Origin: PALSA-607 sp963737705
Lineage (GTDB): Bacteria > Actinomycetota > Actinomycetes > Acidothermales > Acidothermaceae
Reading direction: 5' to 3'
Length of the DNA: 64,000 nucleotides
Assembly (NCBI GenBank): GCA_963737705.1
Contig: CAVTTP010000003.1
Coordinates: forward strand, 62,001 to 126,000
Both the position numbers and the translations under genes were made by a program. The notes below the pieces were generated by a model. The model did no database searches. It saw only the letters and a program-made list of their open reading frames with translations, and had not been told where the DNA came from. Shown one piece after another: positions 44,752 to 53,892 of this stretch. How positions within the stretch are numbered: position 1 is the stretch's first letter; each line of letters begins with the position of its first letter.

Positions 44752-45732
44752 ATGACCGAGCCTGTGCGTTGGGGAATCTTGTCGACCGCGAACATCAACG
44801 CCAAGGTGCTCAAGGGCGCCGCCTTGACGGCGGACGTCGACGTCGTTGCGGTCGGGAGTCGCGACGGCGATCGCAGTCGTGCGTACGCGAGTCAGTGGGG
44901 CATCGAACGCGCTTACGGCAGCTACGAGGAATTGCTCGCTGACGATGACGTCGAGGCGGTCTACATCCCGCTGCCCAACTCGATGCACCACACATGGACG
45001 ATGAAGTCGCTCGACGCCGGCAAGCATGTGTTGTGCGAGAAGCCGTATAGCAGGCACTCCGCCGAGGTCGTCGCGGCATTCGACAAGGCAGCCGATAGTG
45101 GCCTCGTGCTTAGCGAGGCCTTCATGTATCGGTATCACCCGCAGACCAAGGCTCTCGTTGAGCTGGTGAAGAGTGGCCAGCTTGGCCGACTCCGACTGAT
45201 CTCCGGCGCGTTCTCCTGGCCGACCGACGTGCCGGGCGACGTACGACTCGATCCCGAACTCGACGGCGGAAGTTTGATGGACGTCGGCGTGTATCCATTG
45301 AGCGCGGCAAGGCTCCTTGCTGGGGAGCCGGTGACGGCAAAGGCACATCAAGTGGTGGGCGATACGGGAGTCGACATCGGCTTCACGGCCAATCTGCAGT
45401 TCGCTGACGACGTACTCGCTCATTTCGACTGCGGGTTCTACCTGCCGGATCGTAGCTACCTAGAGGTCGTGGGCACGAGAGGACGTGTCGAGGTGTCCGA
45501 TCCGTGGCACGGCCAGCAACCTGCGCTCACTGTCACGATGCAAGGCGCCGAGCCCGTGCGAACGGATACCGACCCCGCCAATCCCTACCAACTCGAGCTC
45601 GAGGAGTTCGGAAAAGCTGTGCGGGGCGAGCCGAACGAGCTCCTTGGCCGCGCCGACGCCGAGGGACAAGCGAAGGCAGTCGAAGCCCTTTATCTGGCCG
45701 CGAATTCTGGGACCACCGTGACGATCTGGTAG
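44752..45732 (+). CDS. Gfo/Idh/MocA-family NAD(P)-dependent oxidoreductase
   Basis: A 326-residue enzyme. The Rossmann opening is WGILSTANINAKVL, with a degenerate glycine loop; YIPLPNSMHHTW and HVLCEKPYSR (catalytic Lys in the EKP motif) follow. EAFMYRYHPQTKALVEL and DVGVYPLSAARLLAG belong to the C-terminal dimerisation domain. Members oxidise sugars, inositols or dihydrodiols; the substrate is unknown. AAGGGGAG lies 3 nt before ATG 44752, rather close for a ribosome binding site. Convergent with the phosphosugar mutase, gap 5 nt. Confidence 0.88.
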   Translation: MTEPVRWGILSTANINAKVLKGAALTADVDVVAVGSRDGDRSRAYASQWGIERAYGSYEELLADDDVEAVYIPLPNSMHHTWTMKSLDAGKHVLCEKPYSRHSAEVVAAFDKAADSGLVLSEAFMYRYHPQTKALVELVKSGQLGRLRLISGAFSWPTDVPGDVRLDPELDGGSLMDVGVYPLSAARLLAGEPVTAKAHQVVGDTGVDIGFTANLQFADDVLAHFDCGFYLPDRSYLEVVGTRGRVEVSDPWHGQQPALTVTMQGAEPVRTDTDPANPYQLELEEFGKAVRGEPNELLGRADAEGQAKAVEALYLAANSGTTVTIW

Positions 45733-45737
45733 CGCGG

Positions 45738-47390
45738 TCAGTCGAGGCCGAGTGCCGACCGCACGTCGGTGCCGATGGCGGTCAGCACCTCGCCCGCCAA
45801 CGCCCGCGCATCGTCGATCGAGCCATCAACCTTGACCACGAGTTCCAGGTAGCACTTCAGTTTCGGCTCAGTGCCACTCGGGCGCACTACGACACGGCCC
45901 TGCCCACAGCCGCGCGATGCGCCGTCGAGCCAATAACGCAGCCCGTCGGTCGGTGGCAGTCCAGCAGCGCCGATCGAGAGGTCATCGATGCCAACAACAG
46001 GCAGACCACCGAGCGTGGACGGCGGGGCTGCACGCAGGCGGTCAACTGCGGCTCCGATGAGCGAAAGGTCGGAAACCCGAACCGAGACCTGATCGGTTGC
46101 ATGCAACCCGTACTCGCGCGCGAGCTCGTCAAGACGCGAAACCAGCGACGACCCCGACGCCCGCAAGGTAGCCGCAAGTAGCGCGACGAGCAGTGCGGCG
46201 CTGATGCCGTCCTTGTCGCGCGTCAGGTACGGCGCGACGCAGTAGCCGAGCGCCTCTTCGTATCCGTACACGAGGTCTGGGTGGTCATGAACGATCCACT
46301 TGAACCCGGTAAGCGTTTCGGAGTACGCCATTCCGTGCGCGGCGGCCATTCGCGACAGCAACGACGACGACACGATAGAAGTCGCGTACCTGCCAGAAAC
46401 TCCTTGTGACAAAAGGAAATCGGCTAGCAGCACACCAACCTCGTCGCCACGCAGCATCCGCCAGCCACCGTCGACGGCCGAATCGGGAATCGCGGCGGCG
46501 CACCGGTCGGCGTCCGGATCATTCGCAAGCACGAGATCCGCACCAGACGACCGCGCCAACGCAAGCGCCAGGTCGATCGCGCCAGGCTCTTCGGGATTCG
46601 GGAATGCGACGGTCGGAAAATCTGGGTCAGGTGCGGCCTGCTCCGCGACGACAGACAGCGACGTGAAGCCGGCACGTGCAAACGCAGCAAGGACGACATC
46701 TCGGCCGACTCCGTGCAGTGGCGTGTAGGCGATCCGTAGTTCCCGATGGGGCAAAGCAGCGAGCAACGGCATCGACGTGATGCCGTCGATGTAAGCGTCG
46801 AGCACGGTGTCGTCGAGTAGCTGCCAGGCATCGCTTCGCGGGACGTCGGCCAGCGCGCCTACTGCGTCGATGTGTCGCGAGATATCTGCGTCCGCAGGCG
46901 GCACGATCTGCCCGCCGTCACCGAGGTACACCTTGTAGCCGTTGTCCTGCGGGGGGTTGTGCGATGCAGTGACCATCACGCCGGCCGAGACGCCGAGGTG
47001 GCGGATCGCGAACGCCAACACCGGCGTGGGCAGCGGTCGTGGCAGCACCGACGCGGTAATTCCGAACCCGGCCATGACGGCCGCGGTGTCCCAGGCGAAC
47101 GCGTCGGACTTGTGCCGCGCGTCATAGCCGATGACCACCGAGGTGCCGCCGGTGTCGAGCAGATACGCCGCGAGCCCGGCGGCCGCTCGGATCACGACGG
47201 CGCGGTTCATCCGGTTCGGACCCGCACCAAGCGCGCCTCGCAACCCCGCGGTGCCGAACTGGAGGCGCGCGCTGAAGCGATCGGCCAGCCCCGCGGCGTC
47301 CCGCGAGTCAAGCAGCGAAGAAAGCTCGGCGCGCGTGTCGGGGTCGGGGTCTTCGGCGAGCCACGTCCGCGCGGCAGCCTCGTAGTTCAC
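45738..47390 (-). CDS. pmmB: Phosphosugar mutase (phosphomannomutase/phosphopentomutase-like)
   Basis: A 550-residue alpha-D-phosphohexomutase superfamily enzyme. The phosphoserine loop is VTASHNPPQDNGYKVY, the metal loop DPDADR, the sugar-specificity loop GYEEALGY, and the C-terminal phosphate loop RPSGTEPKLKCYLE. It overlaps the purine nucleoside phosphorylase gene (GTGA), which suggests that it isomerises ribose-1-phosphate and deoxyribose-1-phosphate to the 5-phosphates; phosphomannomutase activity cannot be excluded. The symbol follows the mycobacterial neighbour of the same position. Confidence 0.9.
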   Translation of the reverse strand: MNYEAAARTWLAEDPDPDTRAELSSLLDSRDAAGLADRFSARLQFGTAGLRGALGAGPNRMNRAVVIRAAAGLAAYLLDTGGTSVVIGYDARHKSDAFAWDTAAVMAGFGITASVLPRPLPTPVLAFAIRHLGVSAGVMVTASHNPPQDNGYKVYLGDGGQIVPPADADISRHIDAVGALADVPRSDAWQLLDDTVLDAYIDGITSMPLLAALPHRELRIAYTPLHGVGRDVVLAAFARAGFTSLSVVAEQAAPDPDFPTVAFPNPEEPGAIDLALALARSSGADLVLANDPDADRCAAAIPDSAVDGGWRMLRGDEVGVLLADFLLSQGVSGRYATSIVSSSLLSRMAAAHGMAYSETLTGFKWIVHDHPDLVYGYEEALGYCVAPYLTRDKDGISAALLVALLAATLRASGSSLVSRLDELAREYGLHATDQVSVRVSDLSLIGAAVDRLRAAPPSTLGGLPVVGIDDLSIGAAGLPPTDGLRYWLDGASRGCGQGRVVVRPSGTEPKLKCYLELVVKVDGSIDDARALAGEVLTAIGTDVRSALGLD

Positions 47391-48187
47391 AGTCGCGCAA
47401 CGACCTGCGCGAGCAGCGCGCCCATGCGTGCTGCCGACGCATTGCCGGCGGCGAGAACTTCGAGGTGGTCCAGCGGCTCGCCGGTCATGCCCGCGGCAAG
47501 GTTGGTCACCAGCGAGATGCCGAGCACCTCCGCGCCGGCGTCGCGTGCGGCGATCGCCTCGAGGGTCGTCGACATGCCGACGAGGTCGGCACCAAGAGTC
47601 CGCAGCATTTTGATCTCGGCCGGAGTCTCGTAGTGCGGGCCGGGCAGTTGCGCGTAAACACCCTCAGTCAGACCTGGGTCGACCTCGCGCGCGATCGTGC
47701 GCAGTCGCGTGCTGTAGAGGTCGGTCAGATCGACGAACGTCGCGCCCTGCAACGGCGATGTCGCAGTGAGATTTAGATGGTCGGAGATCAGCACTGGTTG
47801 CCCAGGGGAGTAATCGGCGCGCAGCCCGCCGCACCCGTTGGTCAACACGATGACCCGGCAACCGGCCTGCGCCGCCGTCCGCACGCCGTGCACGACCGCG
47901 TCGACGCCGCGTCCCTCATACAGGTGAGTGCGCCCGAGGAACACCAGTACCCGTCGGCCCTCGCTGTCGATCGAGCGGATCCGGCCGGCGTGGCCGAGCA
48001 CCGCTGGCGGCGCGAATCCGGGCAGGTCGGTTACCGCGATGTCATGCGTCGGTGTACCGATCGCTTCGGCGGCCGGCACCCAGCCGGAGCCAAGGACGAT
48101 CGCAACGTCATGGCGCTCGACGCCAGTCAGTTCGGCCAGCCGGTCGGCGGCCTGCGCAGCGGCCTCGACAGTCGTGAGGGTGCTCAT
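47387..48187 (-). CDS. Purine nucleoside phosphorylase (trimeric type)
   Basis: A 266-residue enzyme phosphorolysing inosine, guanosine and deoxy forms. IVLGSGWVPAAE is the phosphate loop; RTHLYEGRG, TNGCGGLRADYSPGQPVLIS, LPGPHYETPAEIKMLRTLGA and LVGMSTTLEAIAARDAG (with the EVI/N purine site region as SLVTNLAAGMTGEPL) identify the low-molecular-mass trimeric class. ATG 48187 overlaps the stop of the upstream cyclotransferase-like gene (ATGA). It would receive inosine made by Add. Confidence 0.93.
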   Translation of the reverse strand: MSTLTTVEAAAQAADRLAELTGVERHDVAIVLGSGWVPAAEAIGTPTHDIAVTDLPGFAPPAVLGHAGRIRSIDSEGRRVLVFLGRTHLYEGRGVDAVVHGVRTAAQAGCRVIVLTNGCGGLRADYSPGQPVLISDHLNLTATSPLQGATFVDLTDLYSTRLRTIAREVDPGLTEGVYAQLPGPHYETPAEIKMLRTLGADLVGMSTTLEAIAARDAGAEVLGISLVTNLAAGMTGEPLDHLEVLAAGNASAARMGALLAQVVARL

Positions 48188-48669
48188 GCGTCGTCCACCT
48201 GGTCGCCGTCCACAGAAGTGTCGCCCACCGATCTGCACGGCCGCAGCCGCAACTCGTTCACATAGTCGGCCGGTGCTCCGGCCGTCTCTGCCGCGTCGGC
48301 GACCATACCGAGGTAGCGCGCCGAGGGCAGGCCACCCTCATACCCATTGAGGACGTAAAGCCACGCGGTCAGGTCGCCGTCAAGGGTCGCGACCCGCACT
48401 CTGATCTTGTCGTAGAGGCCGAGCGCGTTGCCTTCCCAGCGGTCGAGTTCGGGCTCGTCGAAGGAAGGGACGTCGTAGAGCATCACAAACACCTGGCTGC
48501 CTGCGTCCTCGACGACCGTGGCGAGCGCTCCTTCGAAGCTCAATTCCTCGCCCCCGAACGTCAGTCGCCAGCCCTGCAGCCACCCCGTTCCCTGCGCTGG
48601 GGAATGCGGTGCCCGCGTGAGCATCTGCTCGGGATCGAGGTTGCTGCCATAGGCGGCGTACAGGGCCAC
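48184..48669 (-). CDS. Gamma-glutamylcyclotransferase-like protein
   Basis: A 161-residue protein of the GGCT fold. YAAYGSNLDPEQML is the substrate-binding YGSN loop at the N-terminus, and WEGNALGLYDKIRV includes a Glu near the usual catalytic position. The natural substrate in actinobacteria is not established. GTG 48669 follows TAACCT by 7 nt, a leaderless arrangement, and this gene leads the operon with purine nucleoside phosphorylase and the phosphosugar mutase. The last residues (DGDQVDD) overlap the next gene. Confidence 0.82.
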   Translation of the reverse strand: MALYAAYGSNLDPEQMLTRAPHSPAQGTGWLQGWRLTFGGEELSFEGALATVVEDAGSQVFVMLYDVPSFDEPELDRWEGNALGLYDKIRVRVATLDGDLTAWLYVLNGYEGGLPSARYLGMVADAAETAGAPADYVNELRLRPCRSVGDTSVDGDQVDDA

Positions 48670-48676
48670 GCACCGA

Positions 48677-48682
48677 AGGTTA
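48677..48682 (-). promoter_or_regulatory. Leaderless -10 element (TAACCT, minus strand) for the GGCT-pnp-pmm operon
   Basis: TAACCT lies 7 nt upstream of GTG 48669 on the minus strand, in the 37-bp divergent region shared with lpdA. Confidence 0.5.
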
Positions 48683-48706
48683 GACGGTTACGACAGAATG
48701 CGGCAC

Positions 48707-50116
48707 GTGACGCGCATCGCCATTATCGGGAGCGGCCCCGGCGGTTATGAGGCGGCCCTGGTCGCGGCGCAACTTGGCGCGGAAGTCACCATCGTCGAAC
48801 GCACTGGCGTCGGCGGGGCGTGCGTGCTCACCGACTGCGTGCCGTCGAAGACCCTCATTGCCACGGCCGAGGCGATGACCGCCCTCGCGCTATCGCCACG
48901 CCTCGGCGTCCGCTTCGATGGCGGCACCGACCACGACGCCGGGAACATCACCGTCGACGCGACGCAGGTCAACGCCCGCGTCCGGTCGCTGGCGCAGGCG
49001 CAATCCGACGACATCGCGCTGCGGCTCGCAGGCGAGAACGTGCAGGTCATCGCCGGGTCGGCCCGGCTCTCGGCACCGACGGTCGCGGGTCATCGGGTGG
49101 TCGTGACGACCGACGCCGAAGTCCAAGAGCTCGATGCGGACGTCGTGTTGCTGGCGACCGGCGCGCATCCTCGCGTACTGCCCACCGCTGTCCCCGACGG
49201 GGAACGGATCCTGACCTGGCACCAGATCTACGACCTCGACGCCTTCCCTTCGGAGTTGATCGTTGTTGGCTCCGGTGTCACGGGTGCGGAGTTCGCCGGC
49301 GCGTACCAGGCGCTCGGTTCGCAAGTAACACTCGTGTCGTCGCGTGACCGGGTGCTGCCTGGCGAGGACGCTGACGCAGCAGCTGTCGTCGAATCGGTTT
49401 TTCGCCGTCGTGGCATCACGGTCGTGAACAATGCGCGCGCCACAGCGGTCACGCGGACGGCGGACGGCGTGCTCGTTTCGTTGGCCGACGGCTCTACCGT
49501 CGCGGGGTCGCATTGTCTGATGGCTGTGGGGTCGGTACCAAACACCGCCGACCTCGGCCTCGACGAAGCGGGTGTGCGCGTATCGGCCTCCGGCTATGTC
49601 GAGGTCGACCGGGTGTCTCGCACGTCTGCCACGGGCGTTTACGCGGCTGGCGACTGCACGGGGTTGCTGATGCTCGCATCGGTTGCCGCGATGCAGGGAC
49701 GCATCGCGATGTGGCACGCGCTTGGTGAAGCCGTGCGGCCGCTGCGGTTGTCGATGGTTGCCGCGAACGTGTTTACCGATCCCGAGATCGCCGCCGTCGG
49801 CGTCTCGCAAAGTGCGGTCGATGCAGGGTCGGTTGAGGCGCGATCGGTGAAGTTGCCGCTTGCGCGAAACGCGCGCGCGAAGATGGCCGGAGTTACTGAC
49901 GGATTCGTGAAGCTGTTTGCCCGGCCCGGCACCGGTGTTGTGCTGGGCGGTGTCATCGTTGCGCCTCGGGCGAGCGAACTCATCTTGCCGGTCACGATGG
50001 GGGTCCAACTCGGCTTGACAGTCGATCAGATCGCGCAGAGCTTCTCTGTGTATCCCTCGTTGTCAGGCTCGATCACAGAGGCCGGCCGCCAGTTGATGGA
50101 AACTCACCTCGACTGA
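48707..50116 (+). CDS. lpdA: LpdA-type NAD(P)H quinone reductase (dihydrolipoamide dehydrogenase homologue)
   Basis: A 469-residue flavoprotein disulfide reductase-family enzyme. FAD site IIGSGPGGYEAAL; CX4C pair Cys39 and Cys44 (GGACVLTDCVPSK); NAD(P) site VVGSGVTGAEFA; second FAD site YAAGDCTG. The C-terminal His-Glu pair needed for lipoamide reduction is absent: the segment reads FSVYPSLSGSITEA. This matches mycobacterial LpdA, a quinone reductase, rather than a pyruvate dehydrogenase E3. GTG 48707 is preferred because homologues start TRIAIIGSG and CAGAAT lies 7 nt upstream; ATG 48698 would add three residues. Confidence 0.9.
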   Translation: MTRIAIIGSGPGGYEAALVAAQLGAEVTIVERTGVGGACVLTDCVPSKTLIATAEAMTALALSPRLGVRFDGGTDHDAGNITVDATQVNARVRSLAQAQSDDIALRLAGENVQVIAGSARLSAPTVAGHRVVVTTDAEVQELDADVVLLATGAHPRVLPTAVPDGERILTWHQIYDLDAFPSELIVVGSGVTGAEFAGAYQALGSQVTLVSSRDRVLPGEDADAAAVVESVFRRRGITVVNNARATAVTRTADGVLVSLADGSTVAGSHCLMAVGSVPNTADLGLDEAGVRVSASGYVEVDRVSRTSATGVYAAGDCTGLLMLASVAAMQGRIAMWHALGEAVRPLRLSMVAANVFTDPEIAAVGVSQSAVDAGSVEARSVKLPLARNARAKMAGVTDGFVKLFARPGTGVVLGGVIVAPRASELILPVTMGVQLGLTVDQIAQSFSVYPSLSGSITEAGRQLMETHLD

Positions 50117-50130
50117 TTAGGAGAGCGACG

Positions 50131-50514
50131 ATGCCAGTACTTGGTATTGGTGGGATCTTCTTTCGTGCGCAGGACCCTGACGCGCTCAGTGGGTGGTACC
50201 GCGAACATCTCGGGGTCGGTGCTGGCTGTGCAGCGGAAGGCACCGAGCCGGCGGACGAATGGACCTGGAACGTGCAGGGCGGACCGCTCGTCTTCGCGCC
50301 GTTCGTCGCGGCGACCGACTACTGGGCAGCGGATAAGCAGTTCATGCTGAACTTGCGCGTCAGGGATCTCGACGGGCTGCTCGGACGATTGAAAGCCGGC
50401 GGGATCGCGGTGATCGTCAAGCCCGAATGGGACTCATCCGAAGCGGGGCGTTTCGCGCGGATACATGATCCGGAGGGCAATGCGATCGAGTTGTGGGAGC
50501 CACCCGCTGCGTAG
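50131..50514 (+). CDS. Glyoxalase/bleomycin-resistance (VOC) family protein
   Basis: A 127-residue single VOC domain pair (beta-alpha-beta-beta-beta twice): GIGGIFFRAQDPDALSGWYR opens the fold and RFARIHDPEGNAIELWEP closes it with the metal-ligand Glu in NAIELWE. A ribosome binding site TTAGGAGAG precedes ATG 50131. The substrate is unknown. The stop lies 3 nt from the convergent MFS stop. Confidence 0.85.
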   Translation: MPVLGIGGIFFRAQDPDALSGWYREHLGVGAGCAAEGTEPADEWTWNVQGGPLVFAPFVAATDYWAADKQFMLNLRVRDLDGLLGRLKAGGIAVIVKPEWDSSEAGRFARIHDPEGNAIELWEPPAA

Positions 50515-50517
50515 CAG

Positions 50518-52167
50518 TTACTTGCTACCGGAGTCCTCGAGTGGCGTGCCTGGCGCGTGGGCTACGTAGGCTGACCCTGTGGCCTCAGCTTCTGTGCGCG
50601 CGTCGCGGATGCTGGTGATTGCCGTGAGGAAGTCGTTGCGGCTGATGCCGTACAGCTCGACATCGTCGACGGCTCGCACGGTCATCGTTCGCGTGGTGTC
50701 GCCAAGGAGAGCGATTTCGCCGAAGCCCTCACCGCGGCCCATCGTGCGGACCAACTCGCCGCCGTCGAGAATATTCACGTTGCCCCTGGCTACGACGTAG
50801 AAGCTGTCGCCGGTGTCGCCTGCCTCGAAAACTGTTTCGCCTGGGTGCAGTTCGGTGCGCTGGATGCCGTGAGCGATTTGCTCGATGACAGGCACCGGCA
50901 ACGGGCGGAGCATCGCAATGTTGCGGAGCAACATGATGTCGTCGGTACGGACCGCCACCGAGGCGTCAATGGTGGTCAGCCGCCGCCACCACAGAAGACA
51001 CACGACCGGAGCCACAGCACCGACCGTCAGCAGAGCGCCCTTCCTGCCGAGCGCGTCGATCAGCAGCGGCGCCACGATGAACCCGATGCCGACGGCCAGT
51101 GCGCCGACGCTCTCGAGTACCCCGAACACACGAGCGAGGACGGCGTTGGGAACCATGCGTCCGAGGAGCGTGAACGCGGTGACATCGACCAGTGAGTTGC
51201 CGATGCCGATGACGGCGGCTGCGAGAAGCGTGACGGAGTAATGCGGCAGTAGGCCGATGGCCGCTATTGGCGCTCCCCACAGGACGACGGCGATGCCGAG
51301 CCAGCGGGTCATCGCGCGACTCCCGATCAGACGCGTACACGCGATGCTGCCCAGGAGAGCCCCTATGCCGACGACACCTTGTAGAAGCCCGACGCTCGAC
51401 GGGTGGCCGTGGAGGAGATCGATCGCCACGACGACGACAAAGACGCTGAATGCGCCGCGGATCGCCGCCTGCAACACAACGAATCCCACCACCACGCTCA
51501 CTCCCGCGTTTGACGTGACCGCGGCTATTCCGTCGTGGATCTCGTGCAGCACGTGCCTCCGCTGGGTCGCCGGAAGCGGGATGTTTTCGTAGTTCAGCCG
51601 CATAATCAGCGCTGCGGAAATCAGTGCACAGACTCCGGCGAACACGAAGACCGCAGAGAGGTCCCACGCCGCAAGTAACAGCGCCGCAGCCAACGGCCCG
51701 AGGATGACGCTGGTCGAATCCAGCGCGCCACGGATGACGTTCGCTGACGTTAGTTCGTCTGGGCTGCGACACAACGACGGCAGCAGGGCCGAGTGGCTCG
51801 CGCGGTACGTCGTAAACGCCATCGATGACGCGACGGCCAGTGCATACACCACCACAACGGGGCCGTGGGCGGACAGAACTAGTGCCACCGCCAAGGTCGC
51901 AACCCCTCGCACTGCACTCGACGCGAACAGGACGCGTTCACGCGGGACCCGATCGGCGTAGACGGAAATGACCGGCGCGAGAAGTGCTGCGGGCACAAGT
52001 CGAACGAGCCCGACCAGACCGACCGCAATGGCACCGCCGTGCGCGTAGGCGACCAAGCCGATGGCGACGACGAAGGACCAGTCCGCTGTGAACGCGGCTC
52101 CGAACGAAAGTTGAGCACGGAGCAATGTGCGGTTTCCGACGAGGACTCCGCCCACCTTCACCGGCAC
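50518..52167 (-). CDS. MFS transporter fused to a C-terminal cyclic-nucleotide-binding domain
   Basis: A 549-residue protein. About twelve membrane segments (residues 15-400) of an MFS_3/enterobactin-exporter-like carrier, with the cytosolic loop VYADRVPRERVLFASSAVRG after helix 2. Residues about 415-530 form a cNMP-binding beta-barrel: LLRNIAMLRPLPVPVIEQIA, LHPGETVFEAGDTGDSFYVV, GEGFGEIALLGDTTRTMTVR, where GEIALL and the Arg-containing phosphate loop are retained. Ligand-gated export is suggested but not shown. GTG 52167 is chosen at the domain start; GTG 52161 is possible. Confidence 0.85.
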   Translation of the reverse strand: MPVKVGGVLVGNRTLLRAQLSFGAAFTADWSFVVAIGLVAYAHGGAIAVGLVGLVRLVPAALLAPVISVYADRVPRERVLFASSAVRGVATLAVALVLSAHGPVVVVYALAVASSMAFTTYRASHSALLPSLCRSPDELTSANVIRGALDSTSVILGPLAAALLLAAWDLSAVFVFAGVCALISAALIMRLNYENIPLPATQRRHVLHEIHDGIAAVTSNAGVSVVVGFVVLQAAIRGAFSVFVVVVAIDLLHGHPSSVGLLQGVVGIGALLGSIACTRLIGSRAMTRWLGIAVVLWGAPIAAIGLLPHYSVTLLAAAVIGIGNSLVDVTAFTLLGRMVPNAVLARVFGVLESVGALAVGIGFIVAPLLIDALGRKGALLTVGAVAPVVCLLWWRRLTTIDASVAVRTDDIMLLRNIAMLRPLPVPVIEQIAHGIQRTELHPGETVFEAGDTGDSFYVVARGNVNILDGGELVRTMGRGEGFGEIALLGDTTRTMTVRAVDDVELYGISRNDFLTAITSIRDARTEAEATGSAYVAHAPGTPLEDSGSK

Positions 52168-52195
52168 ATCGTCGCATGGTCGCGCGCGTAACCAA

Positions 52196-52774
52196 TCAGG
52201 CGTGCAAGGTGGGTCGGTAGCTGAGCTCTTGGATGTCGCCGTCGAGCGTCCGGCTCTCGAGCAACTCGAGGTCGAAGTCGGCCGCACCCCGGAACACCGG
52301 GTCTTCGCCGCTCTTACCGGTGATGACTGGGAAGACCGTTACTTGGACGCGGTCGACCAAGCCGGCGGCCATGAGTGCCCGGTTCATAGCGACGCTGCCA
52401 TGTGAGCGCAACGGCACGTCAGACTCTTCTTTCAGCCGGGCAATGACGTCAACGGCGTCACCACTCACGACGGTCGCGTTCGGCCAATCGAGACGTTCCC
52501 GCAGTGTCGTCGACACCACCGTTAACGGGAGGCTCATCATGCGCGAGACCCACGGATCGCCGATCTCCGGATTCTCGACGCTCGAGCCCAGCAGTTGTAC
52601 AAAGAGCCGATAGGTGTTGGCTCCGAGGACCATCCGCTGATCCGCGTTGTAGAGGTCCAGGCGACGGGCGAGCAGCTCCGGACCTTGCTTACCCCAGTAG
52701 CCGCCGTAGGTGCCGCTGTTCGAGCCGTAGCCGTCGAGACTGGAGAAGACGTCGAACGTGTAAGCGGCGGTCAC
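52196..52774 (-). CDS. Dihydrofolate reductase-fold (RibD C-terminal domain) protein
   Basis: A 192-residue NADPH-binding protein. FDVFSSLDGYGSN opening, LVLGANTYRLF-like strand, a DVPLRSHGSVAMNRALMAAGLVD segment (nucleotide site), and VFPVITGKSGEDPVF are typical of the stand-alone RibD_C/YyaP group. The actual substrate is unknown. GTG 52774 overlaps the stop of the upstream DUF1801 gene. Confidence 0.85.
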   Translation of the reverse strand: MTAAYTFDVFSSLDGYGSNSGTYGGYWGKQGPELLARRLDLYNADQRMVLGANTYRLFVQLLGSSVENPEIGDPWVSRMMSLPLTVVSTTLRERLDWPNATVVSGDAVDVIARLKEESDVPLRSHGSVAMNRALMAAGLVDRVQVTVFPVITGKSGEDPVFRGAADFDLELLESRTLDGDIQELSYRPTLHA

Positions 52775-53238
52775 GAGGTCGCCGCTTTAACCAGCGCAGC
52801 CACCTTCTTTTCCACCGTAGGCGTCCACTTCGTCAGCGCGTACGACACCGGCCACAAGTCGCCGTCGTCGAGATTCGCGGATTCTTGAAAGCCGAGGGTT
52901 GAATACCTGTACTTGAATTTACCTGCGTCCTGGAAGAAGACGACGACCTTGCCGTCTGCGTTCGCGTAGGCCGGCATCCCGTACCAGGTCTTGGGCGACA
53001 ACTCAGGAGCATTTGCAGTCACCGTCACATGCACTCGCTCTGCAAGCGCACGATCGGTTGGTGCCATCTCGGCAATCTTCGCGAGGAGGTCCTGCAAGCC
53101 GTCCGCCTTCTTGGCGCCGTGCTTGCCTTCGGCCCGGAGTTCGGCGGCGCGTTCCTTCATCGCGGCCCGTTCCTCGGCGCTGAATCCGTCGGATGCACTC
53201 TTCGACGTGTTGGTGGTCTTCGTAGTCTTCGTAGGCAC
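52771..53238 (-). CDS. DUF1801 domain protein
   Basis: A 155-residue protein. A Lys/Thr-rich N-terminus and a charged helix (residues about 20-45, EERAAMKERAAELRAEG) precede the DUF1801 fold: SPKTWYGMPAYANADGKVVV, FFQDAGKFKYRYSTLGF, LDDGDLWPVSYALTKW. Ribosome binding site GGAAGGAAG lies before GTG 53238. The family is related to frataxin-like and YdhG proteins; function unknown. The next 120 bases toward 53360 carry no gene. Confidence 0.85.
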   Translation of the reverse strand: MPTKTTKTTNTSKSASDGFSAEERAAMKERAAELRAEGKHGAKKADGLQDLLAKIAEMAPTDRALAERVHVTVTANAPELSPKTWYGMPAYANADGKVVVFFQDAGKFKYRYSTLGFQESANLDDGDLWPVSYALTKWTPTVEKKVAALVKAATS

Positions 53239-53360
53239 GTTCGCGCTTCCTTCCGTTGGGACCCTTCGGCGTCTGCATGTTGCAGCCTTCGGCGAAAGGC
53301 TAGGTGCACCGACGTCCCGATGCTTCTCGATTCCTGACCAGAACGTTGATCATCGTCGAG

Positions 53361-53693
53361 TTACACCGACTCCTCGAGTGGCCACACCTCGACTACGCCG
53401 TGAGCCACAGCGCAAGGCGTCTGCGACACGATGTCAATGGCGTCATCCAGCGTCGCTGCTTCGATGATGGCGAACCCGGCCACGGGAAGCGCCGCGGACA
53501 TGAACGAGCCATCCTGCGTGCGCACCCCGGCTGCGTCATGGTTGCGCACCTGCACGGGTGATCCAGCCATGCCCATGTCGACACCACGCTCACGCAGTTG
53601 CGCGTCGTGCGCGTGAGCCGCGTCCCGCACGGCATTGTCAGTTTGCTCGTAGCCCGCTTGGTCGCCGTACCCAATGGTGATGAACCTCGCCAC
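53361..53693 (-). CDS. YCII-related protein
   Basis: A 110-residue dimeric ferredoxin-like protein of the YCII/DGPF group. RFITIGYGDQAGYEQTD opening, PVQVRNHD strand and GFAIIEAATLDDAIDIV helix. The catalytic-type His/Asp pair of YciI proper is not clear. Ribosome binding site TTAGGAGAG precedes GTG 53693. In actinobacteria such genes often accompany ECF sigma factors; none is present here. Confidence 0.8.
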   Translation of the reverse strand: MARFITIGYGDQAGYEQTDNAVRDAAHAHDAQLRERGVDMGMAGSPVQVRNHDAAGVRTQDGSFMSAALPVAGFAIIEAATLDDAIDIVSQTPCAVAHGVVEVWPLEESV

Positions 53694-53892
53694 GATTTAC
53701 TCTCCTAACACCCTGGGTCTGTCACCCGTGGTCACCCCGTACGAGTACCCCCACGTGTCTGTGGACACTCCTACTTGAGTAGTACGGATCGCCTCAGGGT
53801 TCCGACCGTAGACCGATGTGCGACGGCACCTACCCAGAACATGGTCGACGTGACAGCTACTACGTCCACTACGTCACTGAGGAGCGAAGGCC

